From Bacteroidia bacterium (GTDB lineage: Bacteria > Bacteroidota > Bacteroidia > NS11-12g > UBA9320), in the NCBI GenBank assembly GCA_018402155.1, contig JAGYJG010000001.1, forward strand, positions 632,198-696,197: a stretch of 64,000 nt of DNA, in the 5' to 3' direction. Made by a program: the position numbers and the translations under genes. Below, piece by piece: positions 18,219 to 27,460 of this stretch. Position 1 is the stretch's first letter. The number at the start of each line of letters is the position of its first letter. Under the pieces are notes generated by a model. That model was not told where the DNA came from. It made no database searches and saw only the letters and a list, made by a program, of their open reading frames with translations.

Positions 18219-19778
18219 TTACTTTGGTTCTAAAGTTACTATAGGAATCATCATTTCTTCCATACTTATACCACCGTGCTGAAAGGTGTCTTTGTAGTAT
18301 TTTGCGTAGTGATTTAGATTATTGGGGTATACAAAAAAATCATTTTCTCTACTAAAAATGAAGCTACTACTTATATGAAGCTTTGGGAGCATAGCGTCAT
18401 GTGGATTTTTTATCTCAAATACCTCTTTAGGTTCGTAGGTTATTCTTCTGCCTGTTTTGTATCGTAGGTTTGTTGTAGTGTCTTTATCTCCTTGTATTTT
18501 TACGGTTCTATCTACTCGTACACTCCCGTGATCTGTCGTTATTATTATTTTTACACCCTTTGCGCTCAAAAACCGAATAGCCTCAAGCAGTGGAGAGTGT
18601 TCGAACCAACTTAAGGTAAGTGCTCTATATGCAGCTTCATTCTCGGCCAGTTCGCGTACTATTTTACTATCGGTTCGTGCGTGAGACAGAGTATCTATAA
18701 AGTTATAAACGATAGTAACAAATTCGTCTTGTAGCAGGTTTGGAAGTTGCTCTACCATTTGCTTGGCATTTGTGAGGTTAGTCACTTTGATATATTTAGG
18801 TTCATATCCAGTTCTTAGTCTCTTAAATAGATCACTTAAAAAAAAGGCTTCATTCAAATTTCTACCACCTTCTTCCTCATCATTGCACCATTTATCACCA
18901 TATTTTCGCTCTATATCCATAGGCATCATTCCACTAAAGATAGCATTTCGTGCATATTGTGTTGTAGTTGGCAATATACTCATATACATATCTTCATTTG
19001 TGGTGCGATAAAATTTGCTTATTTCTGTTTGTATAACTTTCCATTGGTCAAATCGAAGGTTATCCAACAGTAGCAGAAATAGAGGTTCACCTTTTACTTT
19101 GTGGGGTAAAACACCTCTTTTCATAAGGTTATGCGACATCATAGGAGCGTCCTCATTATCTGCTTTTGCCGATAAAAAATGTATATAATTTTTACTGATG
19201 TATTTACTAAACTCTCTATTACCCTCTTGCTTTTGGGTTTTTAGTATCTCTTCCATACCCGTTTCTTCAGAGCTAGCCATCTCTATTTCCCAGTAAACAA
19301 GTTTTCTGTACATTTCTTTCCATTTTGGCCAGTCCATATAATCCATAAAAGCCATGCCAATATTTCTGAAATCTTGCTGATATCGTTGTGTTACACTTTC
19401 TGTTTCGAGTCGTTTTCCATCAGTTAATTTTTTTATTGTACTAAGTATTTGTCTTGGATTTACTGGTTTTATGAGGTAATCTGCAATTTTACTGCCAATT
19501 GCATCTTCCATTATATGGTCTTCTTCATTTTTGGTAATCATTACTACCGGCAAATTTCCATCTATTTCCTTGATGATTTTTAGAGCCTCCAAACCAGAGA
19601 TACCCGGCATATTTTCGTCGAGAAAAACAAGATCGTAGTTCATCTCTTTCACCTTATCTGTAGCATCTAGACCGTTTGTAACGGTAGTTAATTCATATCC
19701 TCTTTCCTCCAAAAAAAGTAAATGTGCTTTGAGGTGGTCTATTTCGTCGTCTGCCCATAGTATTTTGATATTATTCAT
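18219..19778 (-). CDS. porX: two-component response regulator with PglZ-type C-terminal domain, PorX-like (T9SS regulator)
   Basis: Receiver domain ILWADDEIDHLKAHLLFLEERGYE...DLVFLDENMPGISGLEAL; C-terminal alkaline-phosphatase-like LLLLDNLRFDQWKVIQTEI...IITTDHGSVRV. Confidence 0.9.
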   Translation of the reverse strand: MNNIKILWADDEIDHLKAHLLFLEERGYELTTVTNGLDATDKVKEMNYDLVFLDENMPGISGLEALKIIKEIDGNLPVVMITKNEEDHIMEDAIGSKIADYLIKPVNPRQILSTIKKLTDGKRLETESVTQRYQQDFRNIGMAFMDYMDWPKWKEMYRKLVYWEIEMASSEETGMEEILKTQKQEGNREFSKYISKNYIHFLSAKADNEDAPMMSHNLMKRGVLPHKVKGEPLFLLLLDNLRFDQWKVIQTEISKFYRTTNEDMYMSILPTTTQYARNAIFSGMMPMDIERKYGDKWCNDEEEGGRNLNEAFFLSDLFKRLRTGYEPKYIKVTNLTNAKQMVEQLPNLLQDEFVTIVYNFIDTLSHARTDSKIVRELAENEAAYRALTLSWFEHSPLLEAIRFLSAKGVKIIITTDHGSVRVDRTVKIQGDKDTTTNLRYKTGRRITYEPKEVFEIKNPHDAMLPKLHISSSFIFSRENDFFVYPNNLNHYAKYYKDTFQHGGISMEEMMIPIVTLEPK

Positions 19779-19797
19779 ATATTTTGATGTGGTATTT

Positions 19798-19805
19798 TAT
19801 CTTTG
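19798..19805 (+). promoter_or_regulatory. candidate -7 box TATCTTTG upstream of the HD-domain gene
   Basis: TAnnTTTG match; implies the gene starts at the internal TTG 19881 rather than 19803. Confidence 0.45.
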
Positions 19806-19880
19806 CTTCTGCATAGAAAAAAAACTCCGTGCAAAGCAAGTAATATTTCAACTCTTAAAACAGCATTTTATTTCACAGAA

Positions 19881-21095
19881 TTGAATAAAAAGAAAATAAT
19901 AAACGACCCTATTTATGGTTTCATCACCATACACCACGATTTAGTGTTTGACTGTATACAGTTGCCAGAGTTTCAGCGATTGCGACGAATTAAACAACTA
20001 GGTTTGACAAGTTTAGTATATCCTGGAGCACAACACACTCGTTTTCAGCATGTCATAGGTGCTATGCATCTTATGTATACTGCTGTAAAAACTCTGAGAA
20101 CCAAGGATGTGGAGATTAGTCAAGAAGAGGAAGTTGGGGTTCTATTGGCTATTTTATTACACGATATAGGCCACGGTCCTTTTTCTCATAGTTTAGAAAA
20201 CAGTATACTTACCAATGTGCATCATGAGGACATTAGCAGCGAGCTCATGTACCGTATAAATACCAAGATGAATGGTAAATTAGATTTAGCCATATCCATA
20301 TTTGAAAATAAATATCATCGGCCGTTTCTTCATCAGCTAGTAAGTAGCCAATTAGATATGGATCGTTTAGATTATTTGCGAAGGGATAGTTTCTATACAG
20401 GAGTATCAGAAGGTACAGTGGGTATTGAGCGAATTATCCAAATGCTGAATGTAAAAAATGAGCAGCTCATCGTAGACCAAAAAGGTATTTACTCGGTAGA
20501 AAAATTTTTGATGGCACGCCGATTTATGTATTGGCAGGTTTATTTACACAAAACATCTATCGCAGCAGATTGTATTTTGCTTGGAGCTTTAAGCAGAGCT
20601 AAAGAATTGATGTCAAATGGAAAAAAACTTTTTTCAAGTCCGTTTTTGCATTATTTCTTAAGTCAAAATTTTAGTAAATCAGCATTGAAAGAGGACGAAG
20701 TTATTCGTAATTTTTGTGAGTTGGATGACAATGATATCATCAGTGCGCTCAAAGTATGGCAATATGCCGAAGATATTACATTGAGCCAATTATGTAAAAT
20801 GATTCTTCAACGAGATTTACTGAAAATTGAAATATCTGAAACTCCTTTTACTGAAAATTATATTCAAACAAAAAAAATAGAAGTAGCACATAAACTTGGT
20901 ATAGATCACTCGGATTGCGACTATTTTGTAACTACCGGAAAACTAAGCAATAAGGCTTATTCTGCTGACGGAAATCCATTAAAAATAGGCATGAAGGATG
21001 GTACCTTGAAAGAATTATCAGAGACGTCAGAAATTTATAACTTGACTACCAATCAAAAGCCACAAATCAAATATTTCATTACCTCTTTCAAATAA
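19881..21095 (+). CDS. HD-domain phosphohydrolase (dNTPase-like)
   Basis: PIYGFITIHHDLVFDCIQLPEFQRLRRIKQLG, YPGAQHTRFQHVIGAMHL, LLHDIGHGPFSHSLE. ORF opens at 19803, but the TTG at 19881 (LNKKKIINDPIYGF) fits the family N-terminus better. Confidence 0.9.
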   Translation: MNKKKIINDPIYGFITIHHDLVFDCIQLPEFQRLRRIKQLGLTSLVYPGAQHTRFQHVIGAMHLMYTAVKTLRTKDVEISQEEEVGVLLAILLHDIGHGPFSHSLENSILTNVHHEDISSELMYRINTKMNGKLDLAISIFENKYHRPFLHQLVSSQLDMDRLDYLRRDSFYTGVSEGTVGIERIIQMLNVKNEQLIVDQKGIYSVEKFLMARRFMYWQVYLHKTSIAADCILLGALSRAKELMSNGKKLFSSPFLHYFLSQNFSKSALKEDEVIRNFCELDDNDIISALKVWQYAEDITLSQLCKMILQRDLLKIEISETPFTENYIQTKKIEVAHKLGIDHSDCDYFVTTGKLSNKAYSADGNPLKIGMKDGTLKELSETSEIYNLTTNQKPQIKYFITSFK

Positions 21096-21097
21096 GC

Positions 21098-21105
21098 TAA
21101 ATTTG
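21098..21105 (+). promoter_or_regulatory. candidate -7 box TAAATTTG upstream of lpxD
   Basis: TAnnTTTG match 8 bp upstream of the GTG start. Confidence 0.4.
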
Positions 21106-21112
21106 CACTCAC

Positions 21113-22156
21113 GTGAACTTAAAAGCAGCACAAATAGCAGAAATTATAAACGGAACAGTAGAAGGTGACTCCTCAGTATTAGTGAGTTCAGTCTCCAAAA
21201 TAGAAGACGCAACACCAGGTAGTTTATGTTTTTTGTCCAATATAAAATATAAACAATATCTACAAGATACCAAAGCATCAATTGTACTAGTTGGTGAAGA
21301 AGTAAATAATATACCTGAGCATATTACTGTGATTCGGTGTACTCATCCCTATGTGGCTTTCTGTACTATTCTAATTCATTACTTTGACTACAAAGACCCG
21401 AATACTGGCATACACCCGACTGCAGTAATAGAGCCTAGCGCCAAAGTAGGAGCTAATTGTCACATTGGTGCACATGCCTACATTGGAAAGAATGTAGTGA
21501 TAGGTGAAAACAGTAAAGTTTTTGCCAATAGTTGTATATATGAAGATAGCAAAATAGGAGAAAACACAGTTTTATACTCCAACGTATCTGTGTATTATAA
21601 AACGGTAATTGGCAATGACTGCATAATACATAGTGGAACGGTTCTAGGTTCAGATGGATTTGGACATGCACCTCTGCCAGATGGCTCCTACATTAAAATT
21701 CCGCAAATAGGAAATGTGGTAATAGGGAACAAAGTTGAAATAGGAAGCAATACGAGTATAGACCGAGCTAATATGGGTAGTACGGTAATAAAAGATGGTT
21801 GTAGAATAGATAACTTAGTGCAGATAGCCCACGGTGTAGAAATAGGAAAAAATACGGTAATTGCTGGGGGTAGTTGCATAGCAGGAAGTGCAAAAATAGG
21901 TGCTAATTGTATATTTGCTGGACAAAGTGGGGTCGTAGGCCATGTAACTGTAGCAGACCGCACGCAACTAGGCGGACAAGCTGGTATAAATAAAGATATT
22001 ATAGAACCTGGAGGGATTTTTTCCGGATCACCACATCTGCCTTTTAAAGAAGAAATGAAGTCGCGTGTTTTATGGAGAAATTTACCAAAATTAGAACAAC
22101 GAATCCGTGACTTGGAACAACAATTAAAAATGATAAATAAATCTAGCAATGGATAA
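21113..22156 (+). CDS. lpxD: UDP-3-O-acylglucosamine N-acyltransferase
   Basis: Hexapeptide repeats; IHSGTVLGSDGFGHAPLPDGSYIKIPQIGNVVIGNKVEIGSNTSIDRANMGSTVI. Confidence 0.95.
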   Translation: MNLKAAQIAEIINGTVEGDSSVLVSSVSKIEDATPGSLCFLSNIKYKQYLQDTKASIVLVGEEVNNIPEHITVIRCTHPYVAFCTILIHYFDYKDPNTGIHPTAVIEPSAKVGANCHIGAHAYIGKNVVIGENSKVFANSCIYEDSKIGENTVLYSNVSVYYKTVIGNDCIIHSGTVLGSDGFGHAPLPDGSYIKIPQIGNVVIGNKVEIGSNTSIDRANMGSTVIKDGCRIDNLVQIAHGVEIGKNTVIAGGSCIAGSAKIGANCIFAGQSGVVGHVTVADRTQLGGQAGINKDIIEPGGIFSGSPHLPFKEEMKSRVLWRNLPKLEQRIRDLEQQLKMINKSSNG

Positions 22157-23549
22157 ATTACAAACTACCTTAAAAGCACCTGTAACGGTTTCAGGTGTTG
22201 GACTTCATACCGGCAATTTGGTCAATTTAACTTTTGAGCCTGCCCCAGAAAATCACGGGTATGTTTTTCAACGAATAGACCTCGAGGGTCAACCAAAAGT
22301 GAAAGCAGATTGCGACTTAGTGGTAGATACTAGCAGGGGAACTACTCTAGAAGATAATGGCGCAAGAGTAGGCACTGTGGAGCATGTGCTTGCCGCACTT
22401 GCAGGTCTAGAAATAGATAATTGTCTTATAAAACTAGACGCTTCCGAAACCCCCATAATGGACGGGAGTAGCAAACCTTTTATAGATGTACTGCTGGCTA
22501 CAGGTATAGAAACTCAGAAAAAAGAACGTGAGTATTTTGAAATACCCAAACGTATTAACTATTCCGATGGCAAAGGAGTAGAAATGATGGCTTTACCAGC
22601 TGATGAATATAGACTAACTGTGATGGTAGATTATAATTCACCTGTGTTGGGAAGCCAACACGCAAGTATTGTTAATCTAACCGAATTTAAAGATGAGATA
22701 TCTAGCTGCCGAACATTTTGTTTTTTGCATGAGCTAGAGATGCTAGTAAAAAACGATTTAATAAAAGGAGGTGATTTAAATAATGCTATTGTAATAGTAG
22801 ATAGAGCTATTGAAGACGAGGAAATGGAAAGCTTAGCTAAGCTTTTCAATAAAGATAAAATTGCGGTAAAAAAGGAAGGAATTCTAAACAATGTTGAGCT
22901 TAGGTTTCAAAACGAACCAGCACGCCACAAGCTTTTAGATATGGTAGGAGACCTAGCCCTTGCAGGTGTGCCGCTCAAAGCACAAATACTGGCCGCAAGG
23001 CCAGGTCATGCAGCCAATGTAGCCTTTGCAAAAAAAATAAAGAAAGCCTACTTGGAAGCAAAAAAAGCAAAAAAAGAAGATATTACACCTCAGTACGATC
23101 CAAATGTTACACCCGTTTTTAATCACCAAGAAATAGGTAGAATTTTGCCGCACAAACATCCATTCCTTTTGGTAGATAAAGTGGTTAAAATTTCTAGTGA
23201 AGAAGTAATAGCCGTGAAAAATATTACAGGAGACCAGTATTTTTTTCAAGGTCATTTCCCACATGAACCAATAATGCCAGGGGTGTTGCAGCTGGAAGCT
23301 ATGGCACAGGCAGGTGGTGTACTGGTATTAGCAGATAAGGAAAACCCTGAAAAATGGAGTACTTATTTTGTTAAAATTGAAAATGCTAAATTTAAGGATA
23401 AAGTAGTGCCTGGCGATACTCTAGTGATACGTATGGCACTCACTGGCCCAGTGCGCAGGGGTCTTTGCATGATGAAAGGTGAAGCTTTTGTAGGCAATAA
23501 AATGGTGTGCGAAGCCAGTATGATGGCACAAATAGTAGAAAACAAATAA
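22149..23549 (+). CDS. lpxC/fabZ: bifunctional UDP-3-O-acyl-N-acetylglucosamine deacetylase / 3-hydroxyacyl-ACP dehydratase
   Basis: LpxC: VSGVGLHTGNLVNLTFEPAPENHGYVFQRIDL, TVEHVLAALAGLEIDNCLIKLDASETPIMDGS; FabZ: ILPHKHPFLLVDKV, GHFPHEPIMPGVLQLEAMAQAGG in one frame. Confidence 0.97.
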   Translation: MDKLQTTLKAPVTVSGVGLHTGNLVNLTFEPAPENHGYVFQRIDLEGQPKVKADCDLVVDTSRGTTLEDNGARVGTVEHVLAALAGLEIDNCLIKLDASETPIMDGSSKPFIDVLLATGIETQKKEREYFEIPKRINYSDGKGVEMMALPADEYRLTVMVDYNSPVLGSQHASIVNLTEFKDEISSCRTFCFLHELEMLVKNDLIKGGDLNNAIVIVDRAIEDEEMESLAKLFNKDKIAVKKEGILNNVELRFQNEPARHKLLDMVGDLALAGVPLKAQILAARPGHAANVAFAKKIKKAYLEAKKAKKEDITPQYDPNVTPVFNHQEIGRILPHKHPFLLVDKVVKISSEEVIAVKNITGDQYFFQGHFPHEPIMPGVLQLEAMAQAGGVLVLADKENPEKWSTYFVKIENAKFKDKVVPGDTLVIRMALTGPVRRGLCMMKGEAFVGNKMVCEASMMAQIVENK

Positions 23550-23551
23550 AT

Positions 23552-24334
23552 ATGATTCAACCATTAGCATATGTAAATCCGGGAGCAAAAATAGCTGATA
23601 CGGTAGTGATAGAACCCTTTGTCACCATTCACAAAAATGTGGTTATCGAGGAAGGAACTTGGATTGGCTCAAATGTGACAATTATGGAGGGGGCTCGCAT
23701 TGGCAAGAATTGTAAAATTTTTCCTGGTGCTGTCATTTCTGCTATTCCACAAGATTTAAAGTTTGCGGGGGAAGATACGATAGTAAAAATAGGAGATAAC
23801 ACTACCATACGCGAGTGCGTCACAGTAAACCGAGGTACAAAATCGAAAGGGCAGACAGTGATAGGAAATAATTGTCTACTAATGGCTTATTCGCACGTTG
23901 CGCACGACACTATATTGGGCAATAATGTGATTATAGGAAATGGTACACAAATAGCTGGAGAAGTAATTATAAGCGATTTTGCAATTCTCAGTGGTTTGGT
24001 AGCGGTACATCAGTTTGTGAATATCGGCCCGCATGTTATGATCAGTGGAGGAAGCCTTGTCCGCAAGGACGTTCCACCTTACACCAAAGCAGCTAGAGAG
24101 CCACTCAGCTATGAAGGGGTAAATAGTATAGGCCTTCGTAGAAGAGGTTTTACATCAGAAAAAATAGGCGAAATACAAGAAATATATCGCAGATTATATC
24201 TGCGTGGTATGAATAATGCCGCAGCTCTTATCAACATAGAAACTGAAATGCCTGCAACACAAGAACGTGACGAAATTATTAGTTTTATTAGAACTTCAGA
24301 TCGAGGAGTAATGAAGGGATATATTTCACGCTAA
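23552..24334 (+). CDS. lpxA: acyl-ACP--UDP-N-acetylglucosamine O-acyltransferase
   Basis: Hexapeptide repeats; AYSHVAHDTILGNNVIIGNGTQIAG, LSGLVAVHQFVNIG; start placed at ATG 23552 after the lpxC/fabZ stop. Confidence 0.95.
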   Translation: MIQPLAYVNPGAKIADTVVIEPFVTIHKNVVIEEGTWIGSNVTIMEGARIGKNCKIFPGAVISAIPQDLKFAGEDTIVKIGDNTTIRECVTVNRGTKSKGQTVIGNNCLLMAYSHVAHDTILGNNVIIGNGTQIAGEVIISDFAILSGLVAVHQFVNIGPHVMISGGSLVRKDVPPYTKAAREPLSYEGVNSIGLRRRGFTSEKIGEIQEIYRRLYLRGMNNAAALINIETEMPATQERDEIISFIRTSDRGVMKGYISR

Positions 24335-24337
24335 GCT

Positions 24338-24943
24338 ATGTTGCATATTTCTTGTACAGATATTGCCAAACGATACATAAAAGAAATTCTATTCAATGAT
24401 TTTAATTACACATTTGAGCAGAATAAAAATTATGCAATTTTGGGCGAAAATTCTTCAGGAAAAAGTACCTTGTTAAAAATAATAGGAGGAGCATTAGCTC
24501 CTTCTAAAGGTTCAGTAACTTACTCAGTTGAAGAACAAACACACAAAATTTTTAGCTTCTGCAGTCCAGAAATGCATTTACTGGATGATTTTACGGTAAG
24601 CGAATTGTTTGAGCTTCATTTTCAATTTAAATCCCCAAAAATTCCTGTGCAAGAGCAGTGGAAACGAGCGGATTTAAAGACTTTTTTGAATAAAAAGTAT
24701 GAAGAGCTTTCGTCTGGAATGAAAAATAAAGTAAAACTTTCGCTTGCATTGTATAGTAAATCCCCTGCGCTTTTATTAGACGAACCGTGTACCAATTTTG
24801 ATGCAAAAAATAATGCATGGTACACCGAGACAATAGAAGAGCTTTGCCAAAATCAACTTATAATTGTAGCTAGCAATCAAAAAACCGAATACACCTTTTG
24901 CACAGAACACATATATTTACACGATTTTAAGCCACAACAATGA
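24338..24943 (+). CDS. ABC transporter ATP-binding protein (no adjacent permease)
   Basis: Walker A LGENSSGKSTLLKI, signature LSSGMKNKVKLSLAL, Walker B ALLLDEP. Confidence 0.88.
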   Translation: MLHISCTDIAKRYIKEILFNDFNYTFEQNKNYAILGENSSGKSTLLKIIGGALAPSKGSVTYSVEEQTHKIFSFCSPEMHLLDDFTVSELFELHFQFKSPKIPVQEQWKRADLKTFLNKKYEELSSGMKNKVKLSLALYSKSPALLLDEPCTNFDAKNNAWYTETIEELCQNQLIIVASNQKTEYTFCTEHIYLHDFKPQQ

Positions 24944-25416
24944 GAAAAATAATAATTATCCTAACTGCTTTAGCCTTTTTTATGAGCTGCAGCAACACAT
25001 CACAGTCAAATCCAGAGGATGCTTCTATAAATGGTAACTATGGCAATACGGAATGGGACGTTATGGAGGCAATAACTGGCGAACAACTAATTGAACAATT
25101 AGCGAGTAAAGACTCGGTTTACACTACAGTAGCTGGCCATATAAAAGCAGCTTGTCAAGCCAAAGGGTGCTGGATGAATATGGAAGTAGCAGGCAATGAA
25201 ATGTTTGTTAAATTCAAAGACTACGGTTTTTTTGTACCCAAAAACAGTGGAGATCATGATGCCATTATTAAAGGCTGGGCTTATGTAGACACTATCTCAG
25301 TAAAAGATAGGATAGAATATGCACAAGACGCAGAAGCGACAGCTGAAGAAATAGCAGCCATTACTGAGCCAGAAGTGAAACTGACATTCATGGCCGAGGG
25401 GGTAGTTATTAAATAA
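24940..25416 (+). CDS. DUF4920-like lipoprotein
   Basis: Lipobox-like LAFFMSCSN; IKAACQAKGCWMNMEVAGNEMFVKFKDYGFFVPKN. Confidence 0.75.
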   Translation: MRKIIIILTALAFFMSCSNTSQSNPEDASINGNYGNTEWDVMEAITGEQLIEQLASKDSVYTTVAGHIKAACQAKGCWMNMEVAGNEMFVKFKDYGFFVPKNSGDHDAIIKGWAYVDTISVKDRIEYAQDAEATAEEIAAITEPEVKLTFMAEGVVIK

Positions 25417-25455
25417 GTGTAGATCTAAGTCTCTATTTAGGATCCTAAATGAACA

Positions 25456-25872
25456 ATGAAAAATAATAATCGCATCTTAAAATACTGCATTATCCTAGTT
25501 TTAAGTATAGTGTCTGTAGCTTGTGGCCAGACAAATACAAATCAAAAAGCAGATATGTATGAAGCCTCAGAATTAAGCGCTATGATGCGCGAAATGGTAA
25601 TCTTTAGCAAAGAGGCCAAAGCCACACTTGCAGCGGGCGACACAATACATGAGGTACCAAAGCACTTTTATGACTTAGCTACACAAACTGCTACACGCGG
25701 TGAGCATTTAGAAGGAGCATTTTTGGCTATGGTACCTGCTTACATTCAGGCTCTAAAAGGGATAGAGCGTAGGGATTCACAGCAGTATTACTACGATGCA
25801 AGTATACTAGCGTGTAAGAGCTGTCACGGTGTATACTGCGGTGGCCCACTGGACGTCATCAATCAGTTGTAA
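25456..25872 (+). CDS. small cytochrome c-like lipoprotein
   Basis: Lipobox-like SIVSVACGQ and one CxxCH heme-binding motif (ILACKSCHGVYCGG). Confidence 0.65.
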   Translation: MKNNNRILKYCIILVLSIVSVACGQTNTNQKADMYEASELSAMMREMVIFSKEAKATLAAGDTIHEVPKHFYDLATQTATRGEHLEGAFLAMVPAYIQALKGIERRDSQQYYYDASILACKSCHGVYCGGPLDVINQL

Positions 25873-26440
25873 AACTAATTTTTGCGTTATTGATATTCGT
25901 ATTTTTAATTATGTTTATATTCAAAACCCAACTATAATGCAGGTGAATCCATAAGCTTCACTCATTACAACAATATTATTCCTCAGGTAATTTAGAATAG
26001 TATTAAGTTCTAATTTAAGGTTATGTTGCTCTTCTTAGTCTTTCAATGGATTGCTTTGCACTGTCTTTTCCTGAAAAAGTTTGGGTTAAATTGCGATAAG
26101 TTAAATACAAGAGTAAAGTACAAAGCAATGAGCTAAATTGTTGGTTTAATCGGCAGAAAGTAATGACTTACTTTTTCATTTTTTAGGGATAGACTAACAC
26201 TCAGAAATAGATATTGCCTATAGCCCAAGATAAGAAGATTAGCTGCAGCCTCAAGGCTAGATCAGCCTCAAAATTAATTTTATTCTTTACCAAAAAAGCC
26301 TGTATCCCTTAAATATCCTGTCGAACTATATTTTGACATAATTGTTTTAAGAAGGCAAGATTTATTTTTGTTATATAAATACAACATTTATCAGCTGTAC
26401 TTTTATGTCTAGCTATCAATAGACGTATCTTCGCACCGTC

Positions 26441-27460
26441 GTGAAAAACCAATTACCTAGATTACAAAGCTTTGTAGAACAAAATACAAGCAATATTATT
26501 GTGCTAGCAGATAGACACACGTTGCGAGACTGCTATCCTTTATTGGGTTCAGAAGTCAGGTACATTCTGATTCCTTATGGTGAGATTTATAAAAACCTTA
26601 ACAGCTGTGAATATATTTGGAAAAAATTGGTTGAATTTGGTGCTACAAGAAACACAATTTTACTTTGTTTAGGTGGTGGAGTACTATGTGATATGGGAGC
26701 ATTTGCTGGTGCTTGCTACCAGCGTGGAATACGTGTAGTACTAGTTCCAACTAGCTTACTTGCTATGGTAGATGCAAGCACTGGTGGTAAAACTGGAGTA
26801 AACTTTCTGCATTTTAAAAACTATATTGGGTTATTTAGTGAAGCAGATGAAGTATTTGTTTGTCCTGTTTTTTTAGAAACACTTCCTTCGATAGAAATGA
26901 CAAATGGTTTTGTAGAAATGTTGAAACATGGCTTAATTGCTGATGCCAAACATTATCATAATGTGAAGGAATTTTTTTCAGAAGACGACAAAGCACTAGA
27001 CTATCAACTTATTTATGATTCCATTGCTATAAAAAAAAGATTTGTAGACCAAGATTTTAGGGACATAGGACTACGAAAAAGATTAAACTTTGGGCATACA
27101 GTAGGTCACGCTCTGGAGGCACACAGCTTATTTATAAACGATGAAAATGAATCAATTTCTCACGGCACAGCTGTGGCACTAGGTATAATTGTAGAAAGCT
27201 TCATCAGCCACCAAGAATCAGGATTGTCTGCAGATGAATTAAATCAAATTACACAGGTATTGCAGCCTTTAGCTTTAGGTGTAAAAGAAGAAATACCTAA
27301 ACTCGAAGTTTTAATGCCATACCTGCTGAAGGACAAAAAAAACGAGAATAAAAAAATTAGTTTTTCGCTTATCAAAGCAATAGGAGAGAGTGAACACAAT
27401 CGTGAGATAAGTGTTGGTCTAATTGCTGATGGGCTTGCCTATTTGCGAAAATTAAAATGA
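26441..27460 (+). CDS. aroB: 3-dehydroquinate synthase
   Basis: CLGGGVLCDMGAFAGACYQRGIRVVLVPTSLLAMVDASTGGKTGVN, RKRLNFGHTVGHALEA. Confidence 0.96.
   Translation: MKNQLPRLQSFVEQNTSNIIVLADRHTLRDCYPLLGSEVRYILIPYGEIYKNLNSCEYIWKKLVEFGATRNTILLCLGGGVLCDMGAFAGACYQRGIRVVLVPTSLLAMVDASTGGKTGVNFLHFKNYIGLFSEADEVFVCPVFLETLPSIEMTNGFVEMLKHGLIADAKHYHNVKEFFSEDDKALDYQLIYDSIAIKKRFVDQDFRDIGLRKRLNFGHTVGHALEAHSLFINDENESISHGTAVALGIIVESFISHQESGLSADELNQITQVLQPLALGVKEEIPKLEVLMPYLLKDKKNENKKISFSLIKAIGESEHNREISVGLIADGLAYLRKLK

Noticed and set aside
21688-22149. 153-aa minus-strand ORF inside lpxD
   Set aside because: Fully antisense to a well-supported gene; the long open frame is explained by the repetitive hexapeptide codons
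26050-26129. 9-bp inverted repeat ATTGCTTTG/CAAAGCAAT as an IS-end or transposon remnant
   Set aside because: No transposase, no target duplication, short arms; compatible with chance in AT-rich sequence
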